NCBI GenBank assembly: GCA_050084515.1
Contig: CM114271.1
Coordinates: forward strand, 44,578,001-44,642,000
Direction of reading: 5' to 3'
DNA length: 64,000 nucleotides
Source: Blasia pusilla
Lineage: Eukaryota; Marchantiophyta; Marchantiopsida; Blasiales
Numbering within the stretch: the stretch's first letter is position 1; each line of letters starts with the position of its first letter. Below the pieces are notes generated by a model. The model was not told the origin of the DNA, ran no database searches, and saw only the letters and a program-made list of their open reading frames with translations. A program made the position numbers and the translations under genes. This document shows, piece after piece, positions 1 to 11,690 of the stretch.

Positions 1-594
1 TGGTCTTCATCTTAAGATTCGCTAGGTGTACGAGCAAGGTCAAGATGATACACTATCAATGAAAATACATATGTGTTGTTTATTCTCTCGACTTAAGCCT
101 TAAGTGTTAGTGTTTAGTGCAACGAGCGATTGATCTAGCTTGTGGATATGTTGTGCTGCTTTTATTCCCGTGGTCCAAAGAAATGCATCTCACAACTAAG
201 TCCTACAATTGAGTTCTTCGTCGAATCAGATTAGGACTTCCGCCCAAAGTACCTGGAATCGAGCGAATAATTGCAACAGACGCAATCCCGAGGGCAAGCT
301 TTTGACAGTCGCCCTCAGGCAAAAACTCCAACCTAACTACTACCTATTCAAATCGACTAAGCCCTATTGAAATTTGACGATTCACTTCAAATATATTTAC
401 CCAAAGATTAGCATTGATAAATCGCACGACATACATTAGTAAGCTTACTCACCGGCTTCACACCATAGTGACATCGAGTATTGTATGACAGTTATGCTTA
501 GGCCTTTTCCGCATTCCTCTATACCACGGAATGCTTGAATGTACCAAAACTGATATTTGTTGCACTTCATGTCACCTTTCAATTTCTTCTTCTT

Positions 595-598
<4 letters not shown>
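1..598. other. No recognisable feature
   Basis: About 600 bases of moderately AT-rich sequence before the first microsatellite. I see no coding similarity, terminal repeat or RNA gene here. Confidence 0.5.

Positions 599-672
<74 letters not shown>
599..672. repeat. (TC)37 microsatellite
   Basis: An uninterrupted TC dinucleotide run of 74 bases. It reads as poly-Arg-Glu or poly-Ser-Leu in the reading frames that cross it, but these are artefacts of the repeat. An uninterrupted tract of this length is likely to be length-polymorphic. Confidence 0.97.
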
Positions 673-675
<3 letters not shown>

Positions 676-1000
676 TCCCTGAAAAGCAGGATGGGAACAC
701 AACTAAACTCTTGCGCCTTGTGTGACGATGGGGATGAAACCTCTAGTCATTACTTGGTCTCTTGCGCAAAATTCCCAACACACAAAGCGAGAGCATATGC
801 TCATATTGCTAAGCTGGTAGCATCATAATTGCTCAACACATTCAGTAGCCTTGATTCATTGCCCAAAGCTGTTGCACTGGTACGTAATGTCTATTGGGGA
901 TCCCAATCAGGTAAAGTAGATGGTATGGTGAAGAGTTTCTTGGTTGATACTTGGAAGCTCCGCACAAACATGTTGTTTGGCCACTCATTGAGCCTTACCC
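673..1000 (+). pseudogene. Possible C-terminal remnant of a non-LTR retrotransposon (zf-RVT-like)
   Basis: The frame after the microsatellite reads through a Cys-x2-Cys-x10-His-x4-Cys pattern (CALC...SSHY...SC at about 708-768). This spacing resembles the zinc-binding tail (zf-RVT) that follows reverse transcriptase in plant LINEs. A stop at 826-828 breaks the frame; beyond it the same frame continues with plausible sequence to about 1000. No RT core is present, so this is at best a 3' fragment. It ends where MULE copy A begins (about 985). Confidence 0.3.
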
Positions 1001-1545
1001 GAATTTGAAAATATATTTGAGATTATACTACAGGAATTGAGCCTTACCCGAATCTGACTCGTCGCGGATCGGAGTGGGTACTCGTTTTTTATGATCCACG
1101 ATTGCGCCATCCTCCACTTTAGCGACCTCTTGACGCACTGTAGGTTGAAGAGCTCGTCCTTGCTCCTTCCAGTCAACACCAAGAAGCAGCCCCTGTCACT
1201 CAGATAGGCGTCTGCAAAGGAGAACAATAGCGCGATTTGGTCATAAGAGAGCGGCACATTCCACTCAGGTACCCCGTCCGACGGATTCTCGCCCCAAAGT
1301 CGCAACCCCAAGGGCAGATCAGCGATCAAGAGATCCACCGCAACCTCTTCGACCACTCCATTCACCAAGCTCGTGAGTCTTTCATAGCAGTGGATGAAAA
1401 TTTTATGTCTGTTTGATTTCTTCTCCAAATTGGAACCATCTTTGTATCCAAAGATGTTAGGGTGGACGGTACGCAAGACATAATAGGTGAGCAGATCCAA
1501 AGTGACCTCGGACCAGTAAAGTATGGAATCTCCTACCTTTAGCAA
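985..1545 (-). pseudogene. ORF2 C-terminal fragment (methyltransferase motif IV region), copy A
   Basis: An open minus-strand stretch matching the C-terminal third of the MULE accessory gene at 21.9-22.2 kb (plus) and 25.6-25.9 kb (minus). It contains the motif IV-like segment LLIADLPLGLRLWG (about 1300-1338), followed by a Trp, a helix and a hydrophobic strand (GCFLVLTG). This is the pattern of a class I methyltransferase after the DPPY motif. Upstream it is joined to the 5' flank of the transposase gene, so the middle and N-terminal parts of ORF2 are deleted. Near 1011-1060 the segment ATTGAGCCTTACCCGAAT is duplicated at the equivalent of the exon-intron border. Confidence 0.75.
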
Positions 1546-4402
1546 ATGGTCAATCTGAGTTACTGCCCGCCTCGAATTTGTCTGTTTCCCAAGTAGACGG
1601 TCTAGAATTTCCTAGTGCTCCGAGCTCTACGTTTGCAACTCCAAGCTCTGCAGATCCGGCTTCGACTCCAACTTCACATGCTCGTACCAATGTTCTTCCT
1701 AAAGAGATTCCGGATGTTATCAACCTCATTGGATCTGTCGGACAATAATCGGGCCCTTTGTCCGCTTACTCGTTCCTCTTGCGAGTATCAGGCAATAGTT
1801 TGCTTTCGTCTCTGGCCTTGAAAATGTTCAAGCACATTCTCGTCGACAAGCTGCCGCCCATGTATGATGGTAATTGCATTTTTGAGTTGCCTCCACTTGC
1901 TGCTCCTGCTCAAAAAAAAGATGGAGGACGTCTGAAGGGTATGGACAGAAAGTCTCATTGTCATCGATGGTGCAGGCTTCAACGGACTAGTGCTTCAATT
2001 CCAGATGGTCCTTGGATTGTCTCCCGCCGCCAATGCGTGGGAGCCTTGGAGTGTAGAAGTCCAGCATGCCCGTATCTAGAGCCCAACGCGCGAGTCAATA
2101 TGTCGCAATTCCCCCCCAAGAATGCAGAAACTCCATACGAGGTCGGTGCCACCATACCGCCGGGAGGCCACCGATGTCCTCATTGTCAGGCATCGCCCTT
2201 CTGCGTTGGAGCGTATCCCGCATACATATTTTTCATTGTCCACGACTTGAGCTCCACGTCAGAGTACACAAGGCTGGAAGTTCATGTTGGCTCCCACACT
2301 CATCCAATGACCGATGCAATTTAGAGACACATCAAGGAGGATGTGGCGAAGAAAGTTGCCGAGGTCTACAGAAACTCTCGGGTTCAAAGCCCGGAGTGAT
2401 CAAGCTCACAACGGCATCAAAAATTTGTGAAAAATTGCTTGGAATCCCTGGACAGGGCGAGATCACGGCGGTTGAGGAGAAACAACTCTGGGAAAATCTC
2501 GCATTTCTCGCTGATCCTAAATGCTTCCGGAATTTTCTGCGTCAAATACGGGTTCTGGATGGGAAGACGGCCGAAATGGATGCCATCTCCAGAATCAAGG
2601 CCAACTCCAGATTTCCATTTATTCAGAGATGGCAATTCATGGGCTAAGGAGGCGAGGGATCCAGGGCCTATGTCTTCAAAATGTCAACCACAGGTCCGTC
2701 GAGTGGCCTCGATCTTATAGATCGAATGAGGGAAGGGGAAGATCTTTACGGCAGCTGGGTAAGTTTTGATATTTGCTACAAAGTGCTCAACGGATGGTTG
2801 ACAATGGGTGCTCATGTTTATCATCATGTGGACAAGGGACTCAAAACTATATTTGTCCGTGAAGTAAAGGCAGAAGACGTTGGCAGTTTGAAGATGTGCT
2901 GGTTACTCTTATTGGAGGTGGTGAAGGAAAACAAAAGGCCACCTCCGAAAATTTATGGGTTCATGGCGGACAATGCACAACCTGGGTGGATTGCTATCCG
3001 GGAAGTGTTCTGGGGTGGAGAGGTTCAACCGGAGAGGGAAAGGTCGGATGCTTTCCATTGGCATGATATGTGACCAGTACACCAAATCTTGCATCAAGGA
3101 GAATAAGAGGACAGAGCATGTCACTCTACTCCAACGCTGCAAGGACAACAAAACCTTGAAGCAGGCCATGAAATGCCAAGAAGAACTTCATGGGTGGTGG
3201 AAGAAGCATGCGATTGAGGGGAAGTACAAAGAGTTGTGCTATTGGTTGAGTTGGTGGACTGTACGTATGAGACAATGGGGAAACTTCATGCGGCAGGTGA
3301 GTTCACTATTTTGTCTTGTCAAGCTCACGCTGAGAATTGTTTGTAAAGTTGTAGCTCAGGGTGAGAAGCGTGGGAACTATAGGGATTTCAAACCAAAGAA
3401 ACCAAGCAAGCTTTCGGATGCGACGGGTTGCCCGAGTGTGCAACCCGACGGAAACCGACGGGTTTCCCGAGTGTGCAACCCGATGGAAACCGACGGGTTG
3501 CATCCAGATTTTTGGTGCAACCCGAGTGTGCAACCCGTCGGGACCCGACGGGTCACAGATTCGTTCATGGGATGCCTCGGCCTTGCAACCCGTCTGGTTC
3601 CGACGGGTTGCAGTAGGTGGGTTTAAGGTAACAACACGTCGGGACCCGACGGGTCGCAGAGTCGTTCATGGGATGCCTCGGGCCTGCAATCCGTCTGGTT
3701 CCGACAGGTCGCTTATTTCTTTGACTCCTGAGTTATTTTCGTTCCCTTCTAACATTGCCGTCGTTGCAGGGATTGAACGTTCATGAAAATGCCCTCTGCC
3801 CCAACACAAGAAGAGCAGAAAGTGTTCATTCCTCTTGGAGGTCGTCACAAGCATGCCAACGAATTTCACTTGTGAAGGCATGCCAACAAGACCAGGCAAG
3901 AGCAATGCAATAGTCTGCAGCATCCCATATCTTTCTCACAAAAGGCATAACAAAAGGAAAGGGGCCGTCGATCTACGAGCTCTATGTCAGGGCGGCTGTG
4001 AGATCTGGTGATGAAAAAATGTATGTGGAAGCCTTCAACCGGTGCGTAGGTGGAACTCCACTCGAGCAAGACGTACACATTGGTGGGGATAATCGTGGGC
4101 GGGTTTCAAGACGTCCCATATAGATGGTGGTAGAGCAGTCCGAGCGAGACTCATGGAGACCAGATAAGTATCTTGACTTCAGGCAGGTGAAGAGGCAGCA
4201 TCGTGGAACAAATCCGGTGATTGATTTGGATGAGGAAATTACGCCGCTCATGTATTCCGGGACCCTAGACCCATCCCAAATCCGTGATGGAGTTACTTCT
4301 CCAAAATTAGTGAATGTTTTATTTCAAAAGCCCTCCGTTGCTGGAAGTTCGCAACATCCTGTCACTAGGGTAGTTCAACAATATGGGATTCTGGTAATGG
4401 AG
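1546..4402 (+). pseudogene. MULE transposase, copy A, 5' portion
   Basis: The first exon and part of the second exon of a Mutator-like transposase. In order: Ser/Thr/Pro-rich N-terminus; a Cys/His cluster of WRKY-GCM1/FLYWCH type (RRQCVGALECRSPACPYLE, then CPHC, then an HTH-P segment at about 2025-2320); a linker with IPGQGEITAVEEKQLW; and the DDE-like core, with FDICYK...WLTMGAHVYHHVDKGLK at about 2760-2850 and YGFMADNAQPGWIAIREVF at about 2955-3010, followed by SDAFHW. Frameshifts near 1620, 2085 and 3060 and stops such as that near 2322 make it a pseudogene. The reading resumes after the CACTA insertion at 11691. Confidence 0.85.
3297..3769 (+). repeat. Transposase intron with palindrome array (copy A)
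   Basis: The exon ends CGGCAG and is followed by GTGAGT; the intron ends TCGTTGCAG before GGATTGAACG. The same intron is found in copies B and C. Between 3424 and 3715 lie about six copies of the family palindrome (half-site GCAACCCGTCGG, then a short centre, then CCGACGGGTTGC). Some copies are degenerate, for example GGGACCCGACGGGTC. The translated runs of Cys-Asn-Pro-Ser and similar across this stretch are artefacts of the repeat. Confidence 0.8.
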
Positions 4403-4405
4403 GTG
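4403..4405. repeat. CACTA target-site duplication, left copy (GTG)
   Basis: GTG directly precedes the CACTA terminus. The same GTG follows the right terminus at 11688-11690. The uninterrupted sister copy at 33636-33645 (GGAGGTGGATTGC) has it once, which fixes the insertion point exactly. Confidence 0.95.
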
Positions 4406-4860
4406 CACTAGAAGAAATGTGTGGTTTTTATGACTAGGCTATAAATGACTCACCAAAAGAATGACTCAAATTATGACTAAAATGGTTTAGTCATAAAAAT
4501 TATGTTCATGCAACTCACTTAGTCATTTGCTTATGACTAAAGGAGTTATCAATACCCTTTAGTCAAGACTAGTCGTATTTATTTCACTTGTCTAGTAATA
4601 CCTAGTCATAAACACAGACTAATCTGCTTAAGCAATCCATGCTCCAATGTTAAGGAATTTTTTTATTGCTGTTGGGATCAATACCATGTGTTCTTGGGCT
4701 TTGAGTACCTCTGCTCCTCTGGAAGACCATTCTTGATTTTTGGACCCTCTTCAAGGGGGGGGGGGTGTAGGAAAGATGTCATGAAGGAGGAAGATGGCAT
4801 TGAGTATCATTATATTGACTCTTGTGGCATTTTAATGTTAAGATGCTTTTAACGTTTCTT

Positions 4861-6243
4861 CCAACCATTCAATGGTGGTGAAACTTGGCACAAACCTTGT
4901 AATTAAATCCCTCCACAATTTCAATGATTCCGATATGCTATTTAAGCCCCTATGCTAATACCAAAAATTAAAAAACCTTATTTAGGAATTACGGTTTTTA
5001 ATTCCATTTATGAGTGGTCATTTGTAAATTTTGCTTCTCTTGTGTTGATGGGATTGGGGTGCTTTGGGAAAAGTTTCATGATTTTTGGGCTCATAGTTAA
5101 GGCGGAGGGCAGAAAATGGTGGATCAAGAAGATGGTAACATGGTGATATCTTTTCTTGCCACCATTGGATGGTGATGAATCTTTGTCATAGCCTTTTCAT
5201 TAAATCCCTCCACAACTTCAACGGTTCAGATCTGCCATTTACGCTCCCATGCTAATACCAAAGATCAAAAACCTTATTTAGGGTTTACAAAATTTAATTC
5301 CATGTGTGAGTGGTAATTTGTAATTTTTTCCTTTCCCCTTTGTTCCAGGGATTGGGGTGCAACTTTGGGATAAGTTTCATGCTTTTTGGACTCATGGTAA
5401 TGGGGGAGGGGAGAAATGGCGGATCAAGAAGGAGGATGAGGACTTTGACTAATCTTGTTCCAAGTCGTTGACTCATTTTCATGGTAACATGGTGATAACC
5501 TTCTTCCCACAATTGGATAGTGATGAATCTTTGCCATAGCCCTGTTATTAAATCCCTCCACAACTTCAACGGTTCAGATCAGCCATTTAAATTCCCATGC
5601 TGATACAAAAAATCAAAAACCTTATTCAAGGTTTACGGTTTTTAATTCCATGTGTGAGTGGTCATTTGTAATTTTTTATTTTCCCTTGTGTTTGAGGGAT
5701 TTGGGTGCCCCTTTAGGAAACTTTTCATGATTTTTTGACTCATGGTAATTTGGGAGGGGAGAAAATGGTGGATGAAGAAGGAGGACAAGGACTTTGAGTA
5801 GTCTTGTTCTAAGCCATCGTGTCATTTTGATGGTAGCATGGTGATAACATTTCTTGCCACCATTGGATGGTGATGAATCTTAGCCATAGCCTTTTCATTA
5901 AATCCTTCCACAACTTCAACGGTTCAGATCTTTCATTTAAGCTCCCATGCTAATAAAAAAATCAAAAACCTTATGTAGGGTTTACGGTGTTTAATTCCAT
6001 GTGTGAGTGGTCATTTGTAATTTTTTATTTTCCCTTGTGTTTCAGGGATTGGGGTGCCGCTTTGGAAAAAGTTTCATGATTTTTGGACTCATGGTAATAG
6101 GGGAGGGGAGAAAATGGTGGATCAAGACGGAGGATGAGAACTTTGGGTACTCTTGTTCCAAGCCATTGTGTTATTTTCATGGTAACATGGTGATAAACTT
6201 CTTCCCACCATTAGATGAATCTTTGCCATAGCCTTTCATTAAA
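4861..6243 (+). repeat. Tandem repeat of about 350 bp, about four units
   Basis: Units begin near 4861, 5160, 5510, 5861 and 6209 with (A)CCATTGGATGGTGATGAATC-like sequence. They share AAATCCCTCCACAACTTCAA and TTAATTCCATGTGTGAGTGG. Spacing is about 299, 350, 351 and 348, and the last unit is partial. No coding capacity is evident. The array lies wholly inside the CACTA element. Confidence 0.9.
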
Positions 6244-6750
6244 TCCTCTTGTAGTGGAGTACGCTGTTTGAGCTGTTGGGAGATGGAGTGAACGGTGAGG
6301 TCGGTTTCTCCTGTTTTATGGATCCACCCAAGGACGAGAGGAGGTATGAAAAATAGGTTCACATCAATTTATGTGGGATGTTTCCATGACATTTAGGGCT
6401 AATTACATACAAATATTAACCTAAACCTCTTACAAAAGGATGCTCCAAAAATCATGTGACACTTCATTTACGTGGCTTATATTGTATGATGTGACATATT
6501 ACTTACGCGGCGTGGCTCGGAAGATCTTTTGTTCTCTTTCAAAGTTCTCTTGGCGCGAAGGAGAAGAATTCATTTGAGGTTTGAATTTTTTTAGGTATTT
6601 TCATTATGTCACAATGCCGTTCTCTCTATCAGGGTTCCTCTCTCTTCAAAATGCTATTTCCTTCTTGCGAAGATATGTCGCACACTCTCGACAGATTGCG
6701 ATTGTCGTGTCGCTTCTGACATTCCCTCATCGTCATCGCTCTCCATTGCG

Positions 6751-7020
6751 TTGGCCATGGCTAATTGCCCTTCCCTACTCTTGCGGGCTACTGCCGCTGC
6801 TACTGCATCCCTACCACCTTTATTGCGCAAGAACTCATTGCTTGGACTTCAAGCTTTCACGAGCGGAGAGGCGCAGGTAGTTTATAACGATGGTGCCGAG
6901 TCGGTGTCTTCATCTTCTTGTGCTGCAGGGAAGAAGAGAACTCTCGAAGAGTTGACATGGGATCACTCTTTCATTTGTGAGCTTCTTGGAGATTCTCTGA
7001 CCGGAGATTCTGTACGCCAG
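6751..7020 (+). pseudogene. Captured first exon of a SelO-type (YdiU/UPF0061) protein gene
   Basis: An ATG opens a short organelle-targeting-like leader rich in Ala, Leu and Ser. After it comes KKRTLEELTWDHSFICELLGD, the hallmark start of SelO pseudokinases, which AMPylate proteins and reside in mitochondria or plastids. The exon ends at a CAG/GTATAT donor at 7020/7021, and the rest of the gene is absent. It lies inside the CACTA element next to an unrelated DUR3 exon, so it is a transduplicated gene fragment rather than a working gene. The family assignment rests on the LEEL-x-WDHSF motif. Confidence 0.8.
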
Positions 7021-7179
7021 GTATATTACATAGTTTCCTGCCAAAAAGAGAGAATGAATGAATGAAACGATTGAGAGAGAGATGGTAGTACCTAGCTTTT
7101 GATAAGCTCTCCAGTGCCAATAGTGCTTTGCTTGTGAGGATGCTGAAAAGGTGGAGTACGTTGGGCTTTGTGTTTGCAG

Positions 7180-7287
7180 GTGTGGCTGGAAAAGAGGTTC
7201 TTAGGCGCCGTGCACACCTCGGAGTGGTTCAACACTGCCGATTGCAGCATCAAAACTGGTCTAATTGCCACTGTTATCGTTTCACAG
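7180..7287 (+). pseudogene. Captured exon of the urea/proton symporter gene DUR3
   Basis: A 108-base (36-codon) exon flanked by TTTGCAG on the left and GTTTTACTG on the right. It reads VWLEKRFLG...[23 protein letters not shown]. This is the conserved segment of plant DUR3, a sodium-solute-symporter-family plasma-membrane urea transporter, where the usual wording is SEWFNTAGR-x-VKTGL. The exon is free of stops. It stands alone, about 160 bases after the SelO donor, joined by intron-like sequence. This is the pattern of several host genes being picked up by one CACTA element. Confidence 0.8.
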
Positions 7288-7615
7288 GTTTTACTGAGCT
7301 CATCTTTAATTTTCTCCTGCTCACTTGTCATGATCTTTTGTTGTTGTTCTGGCCTCTTTTCCCGCAATGTGAATTGACGAAAACTGGCTCGCACTTGCTC
7401 GAGGAAAGAAAATTGCTCAGCAGTATACTTGCCCAACGCAATATAGGAATGCGGAGCCTAAATTTCGCTGATAATCACTAGTTTTGCTAGCCATCTCGTA
7501 GCTCATGTATATGGAGGTGCACAGTGGATCTTGGGAGCAGGAATTTTGTAGAGTTTTGTGTCAGCTCGTGGACTCCCATTTTAAAAGAAATGCTATAGGT
7601 TCTCCTCTTCGGGGT

Positions 7616-7717
<102 letters not shown>

Positions 7718-7728
7718 CCCAAGAATTT

Positions 7729-8010
7729 GAAGTGCGGTGGCTTGCGGATGTTGGTGGCAGGCTACAAATGTATCACACCAGTGAGTCTGACCGAGTGTTG
7801 TGGAGGACTGTCACCAGAAAGCCCTTCGTCTTTGCCGCCTTTGATAGAGGACCCTTTGAAGAGAGTAGAGGCTCGTTTGCAATTCACAAAAAAGGCAAAA
7901 TTCTATGCAGCCATCAAACCGTGGAGGAAGTCACTCTAGCTTGGCCCTCGGAAGCGTTTTCTAAATTTTCTCCCGGTTGCTCTGGGACCAATTGGTTTAG
8001 CCTCTCTCAA
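7729..8010 (+). pseudogene. Captured fragment, probably a plant GH31 alpha-glucosidase-like gene
   Basis: The open frame contains [27 protein letters not shown], then EESRGSFAIHKKGKILCSHQTVEEV. From memory of the family, this resembles the N-terminal region of plant YihQ-like GH31 glucosidases, in which an EESRGSF block precedes a CDHQTIE block. The match weakens after about 7940. The frame stays open to 8331 but becomes low-similarity sequence. It follows the AG microsatellite directly. It is the third candidate host fragment within the CACTA element, and the identification is tentative. Confidence 0.45.
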
Positions 8011-8272
8011 CAAAGGGGGGATCACTCGTTCAAATGTGAGCTAGAACAGTCTAGTCTGATGTGGTGGTCTGTAGGTCGGGTCGGGTTCAAACCCTTAGAA
8101 TTTGAGCTGGGAGGACCAGGTGGGCAAAGTGGGAGTGATTATGAGCAAGGTCTTGCTCTCCCGGCGTCCCCTAGTGCGCATTCCTTCGTTTCTGCGAGCA
8201 ACCATCCAAGACCAACATACAGACACAAAACACGAAGAGTAGAAAAAAGAAAGGTAGAAAGCATAGCCACTA

Positions 8273-8362
8273 GAGAGGACACTAGTGCAGAGAAAATTTC
8301 ATGGCACAGAAAAATCCTATCATACTCTTGAAGTCAAATTTTCTCTGCACTAGTGTCCTCTC
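8273..8362. repeat. Perfect 27-bp inverted repeat with 36-nt loop
   Basis: Arms 8273-8299 and 8336-8362 are exact reverse complements, beginning GAGAGGACACTAGTGCAGAG. A transcript in either direction would form a stable hairpin. It may be a small foldback element inside the CACTA transposon or a structure from a captured gene. No miRNA-like mature sequence is recognised. Confidence 0.9.
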
Positions 8363-8399
8363 GAAGTTGAGAACTTAAGTTGAAGTTTTGATGGTTTGC

Positions 8400-10950
8400 G
8401 GGGATGATTCGAGTTGATTTTTTGCTTCATATGGTGCGTTTTTTGCCTATTCCCAACCCGGAGCTACAATTTCCTAGTTTTATGCACTCAATGTTGGGCT
8501 CCGATTATTCAGCGGAGAAGGTGTCTAATCATTTCTGTTGCTGTACAAGCACATGCGTCGTTTGGATTTGGCATATTTCATTTCTGAGAAAAACACTGCT
8601 GAGAGACGATACTTAGTCTTCTCAATAGAGGGGTCTCTCTTTCCTTTTTAGAGAGAGAATTGGTCGAAAACACTGACGTCGGGTAGACAGACTTGTCCTT
8701 TGATCCAAATGCTCCTTACCTGGTTGAGGCTGGTTATTACTCGGGACGTGTGCGGGAGGCTGCTCATTCTAATTTCTCACTTTTCACGTATGCTGGGACT
8801 CTCGATTGCATAGGCTTCCATCCAAGCGTAGTTAAAGGCTTAATCATCACTGTTTATGCCATATGTTCGCCCGCCTTCGTCTCTTGTTGACTGGACAGAT
8901 TTGGAGCATTGTATTCGGATCTGTGAGGCAAGAAGGTCTCGCTACTAGTTTCATTTCAAACATTTGGTGGCCAACAATCCAAGAGCATGATAGGTTAAAG
9001 CATTGCTCATGCATAATTTCTGTGGGATATATTGTCCTTTGGGCCTCAGACTTCAAAAGCATAGATCGTGGATGGAGTGAGTGTATTTAAAGAGTTGGAT
9101 TTTTTTTGGTATGTGCCATATTTCCATTCTTCTGCAATTAGATTCCTGCACATGAAGTCATCTCAACCTTGCATTAGCTTGGCTGAAGCTGTGGTCGTCC
9201 TCCCATGCTTTTTGGATCTGAGCCTTGAACCCAAGATTTAAGGTAGATCCATTGACACACAATCTCTGCAATTTCCTTGCTCAATCCTTGTTCATACATT
9301 GTAACTACCGAGTTGTTAGGAGTCAAGAGCCAAAGATGACTCTTCTACTTTTTTGCAGATTTATTTCCATTCCCGGCTTATTGCAGGATTCCCATAGTGC
9401 CTTCAGATAGAAGCTCTCACTCTCATAGCCATTCCCTCACTCTTACATAACAGTCCAATGTCTCCTAAACATATTGTGTATAAGACCATTGGGTTCACAG
9501 TCTATAAGATTGGGTGAATGACATTCATCTGCAACTCAGGTATAAATTCTTGTCGAATGGCAGTATAGAACATGTTGGTGAGTGTAAAAAAAATAACATC
9601 ATTTGCTATTTTGAATTTATGAGCTTGACAACAAAGGTCATCCTCAAGCATATTGTGTAATCTTTAGCTACCTGATTTGATTTTTGAAGGTTGAAGAAGT
9701 CTGGCACATCCCTGTACCCATCGAGCCGCGGATTGATGAGCAAGGCCATCTTAGAATGTAACAACTGGCAACCATATGTGGTCCATACCTGAAGATCATG
9801 AAGGGATGTTGGCCTTCCTATTTTTTAATATTCTTAAGAGTGTGTTCAGTTGTATTTAAATTACTCTACAATTTCAAAGATTTTATTAGCAATTTACCTG
9901 CATTTCCTCCAAGGGAGCAATGTCTCTATGTGCTTAGCATCTGTTAAGTATATATAGAATGTGGTTGTGCCCTCATGGCGTTGTGGAGTTCCCTATGCAC
10001 TAACTCACTCCTTGTCAAATCATGACTTTGAGAAGAATGTGCAGGTGGGAGTAGTCTACTTATCTTCATATAGCTCGAATGGAAAGATTTTTTTGCAACA
10101 ATTATGTAGAATGCTACTCATATGGGGATCCAGAGTTCTCAGGCTTAATGATCAATTTTTGAGTGCATTAGTGAGTAGTACATCATTCAACCCTCTCTCG
10201 TTGGAAGTGTAATGGCATTTCACCAATGGTATTCCTTTCTCCTTAGCCAGGGTCCAAGGGGGATAGCTTTAGAGACGTATATGCCAAAGTAGATTAGTTC
10301 ATGATCAGATTCAAAACACTGGTGTTACTTTGTGATGATTGAAACCAGATGAGTGGAGGCAGGCACAGAGAATAGGGAGTGAGTTGCTCCTGAACTTTTG
10401 TGAACTGGAGATCTTCAGTTTCTCCCGCACTGGTGTAGACCTTTGATCTCATTGGCGATGACCCGCGAGTAGCATGTGGTTTGGTAAACGTACCGTGCCG
10501 TGGTGATTGAGTTGAGAGTTCCACTCCATCTTGTGTGACGGGAAGATCGTATCTAGGGATAGTCACCTGAGATAAATGTTATCTGTCAATCTTCAACTTC
10601 ACGCCCCTCAATACCAAGTCTTGGGATATAATTTGTAATTAGTAGAGATTGGGTTGAATTTAGATGATGGTAATATGCCATGCATCACTTGAAACTATGC
10701 TAATTCTGATATAAGATCTTACTTTTAAGACACTTATATTTTGTTCTTTTTGCATTTCATCCCCTTGCAGTTGAGTTGCCATGTTGTTGGTTGTGTGCCC
10801 TTATTCCAAATGCTATAATATGCTTAGGTGTATGCTTTAGTGTTGTAATTCAAAACAGAAATGGACATGAGGATTTCAATAACTTAGATCCAATAACAAT
10901 TGAAAGATCTTTCAAAAGGCATTAATAAATAGATCAAAAACTCAAAAAAT
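8400..10950. other. CACTA interior without recognisable genes
   Basis: About 2.5 kb of AT-rich sequence with only short open frames. Some minus-strand stretches (for example 9540-9680) look vaguely coding, but I cannot link them to TNP2, TNPA or any host family. The region could hold a heavily decayed transposase or further captured introns. Confidence 0.4.
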
Positions 10951-10954
10951 GAAA

Positions 10955-11665
10955 TCTATATTCATTATGAGTCATATTAAAATTATCGGTGTAGTGAGCT
11001 CTCATTTCTACCTAGTCAGTAAAAATGACTCATTCTGTCATGTCTGTAACTATCACAGTCATATTGTTACGTCTACACTAGTTGTAGGGCCTTCTACTCT
11101 AGTCATGTGTTACTACTCGGCGAGTGATTAAAGGTGATTGCATGAGTACACTAAAGTATTAAGAAAAAAATTGAAATGACTACACGAGTTGTTAACTATG
11201 ATTGAATCCAAAAATTTAATGACTCGTGGAGACATAACTATTACCGCCAAGTGGATTCCTCACCCATGGGGCACACTTGTCATATTGTTATTGGATATTG
11301 TGTACTATTACATGACTACACATGACTATTGTAGTCATTGATGGTAACTAGACAGATGCCCTAGATATGACTACATGAGTTGTCTTCCATAGTCCACGTC
11401 ATCACTGACATGTCACACCAATTAGTCCACGTCATACGTTAACGTATCATTATTCCACGTCATCTAAGTGACGTGTAAGTCATGGCCTCATGACTACATC
11501 CTCTAGTCATGTATCAGTATCCACGTAAGCTGACCATCCTAGTTAGCCTAGTTAGCCTAGTCGCCAAACGAATATGACTTGGATTTTGTGTCTAAAGTAG
11601 TCGTTAGTCATTGCCAGTCGTGCAATGTAAAGTATGACTCATATGAGTCATATAACCTAGTCATA
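10955..11665. repeat. CACTA right subterminal motif cluster
   Basis: Dense copies of TGACTA, TAGTCA, GAGTCAT and ACGTCA in both orientations, including several TCCACGTCAT repeats at 11390-11480. The left subterminal region at 4430-4620 has the same TATGACTA words. Such arrays are binding sites for the TNPA-like protein in the En/Spm superfamily; the assignment of function is by analogy. Confidence 0.75.
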
Positions 11666-11690
11666 AAACCAAGGATTTCTTCTAATGGTG

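Noticed and set aside
445-828. Open frames with long Arg-Glu or Ser-Leu runs at 0.5-0.8 kb, and similar ones at 7.5-7.9 kb
   Set aside because: They are translations of the (TC)n and (AG)n microsatellites.
3306-3616. Open frames rich in Cys-Asn-Pro-Ser, Thr-Gly-Cys and Arg-Arg-Val-Ala across 3.3-3.8, 15.4-15.8, 18.1-18.7 and 29.7-30.4 kb
   Set aside because: They arise from the repeated palindrome in introns and the promoter; the same peptides appear in several frames and on both strands.
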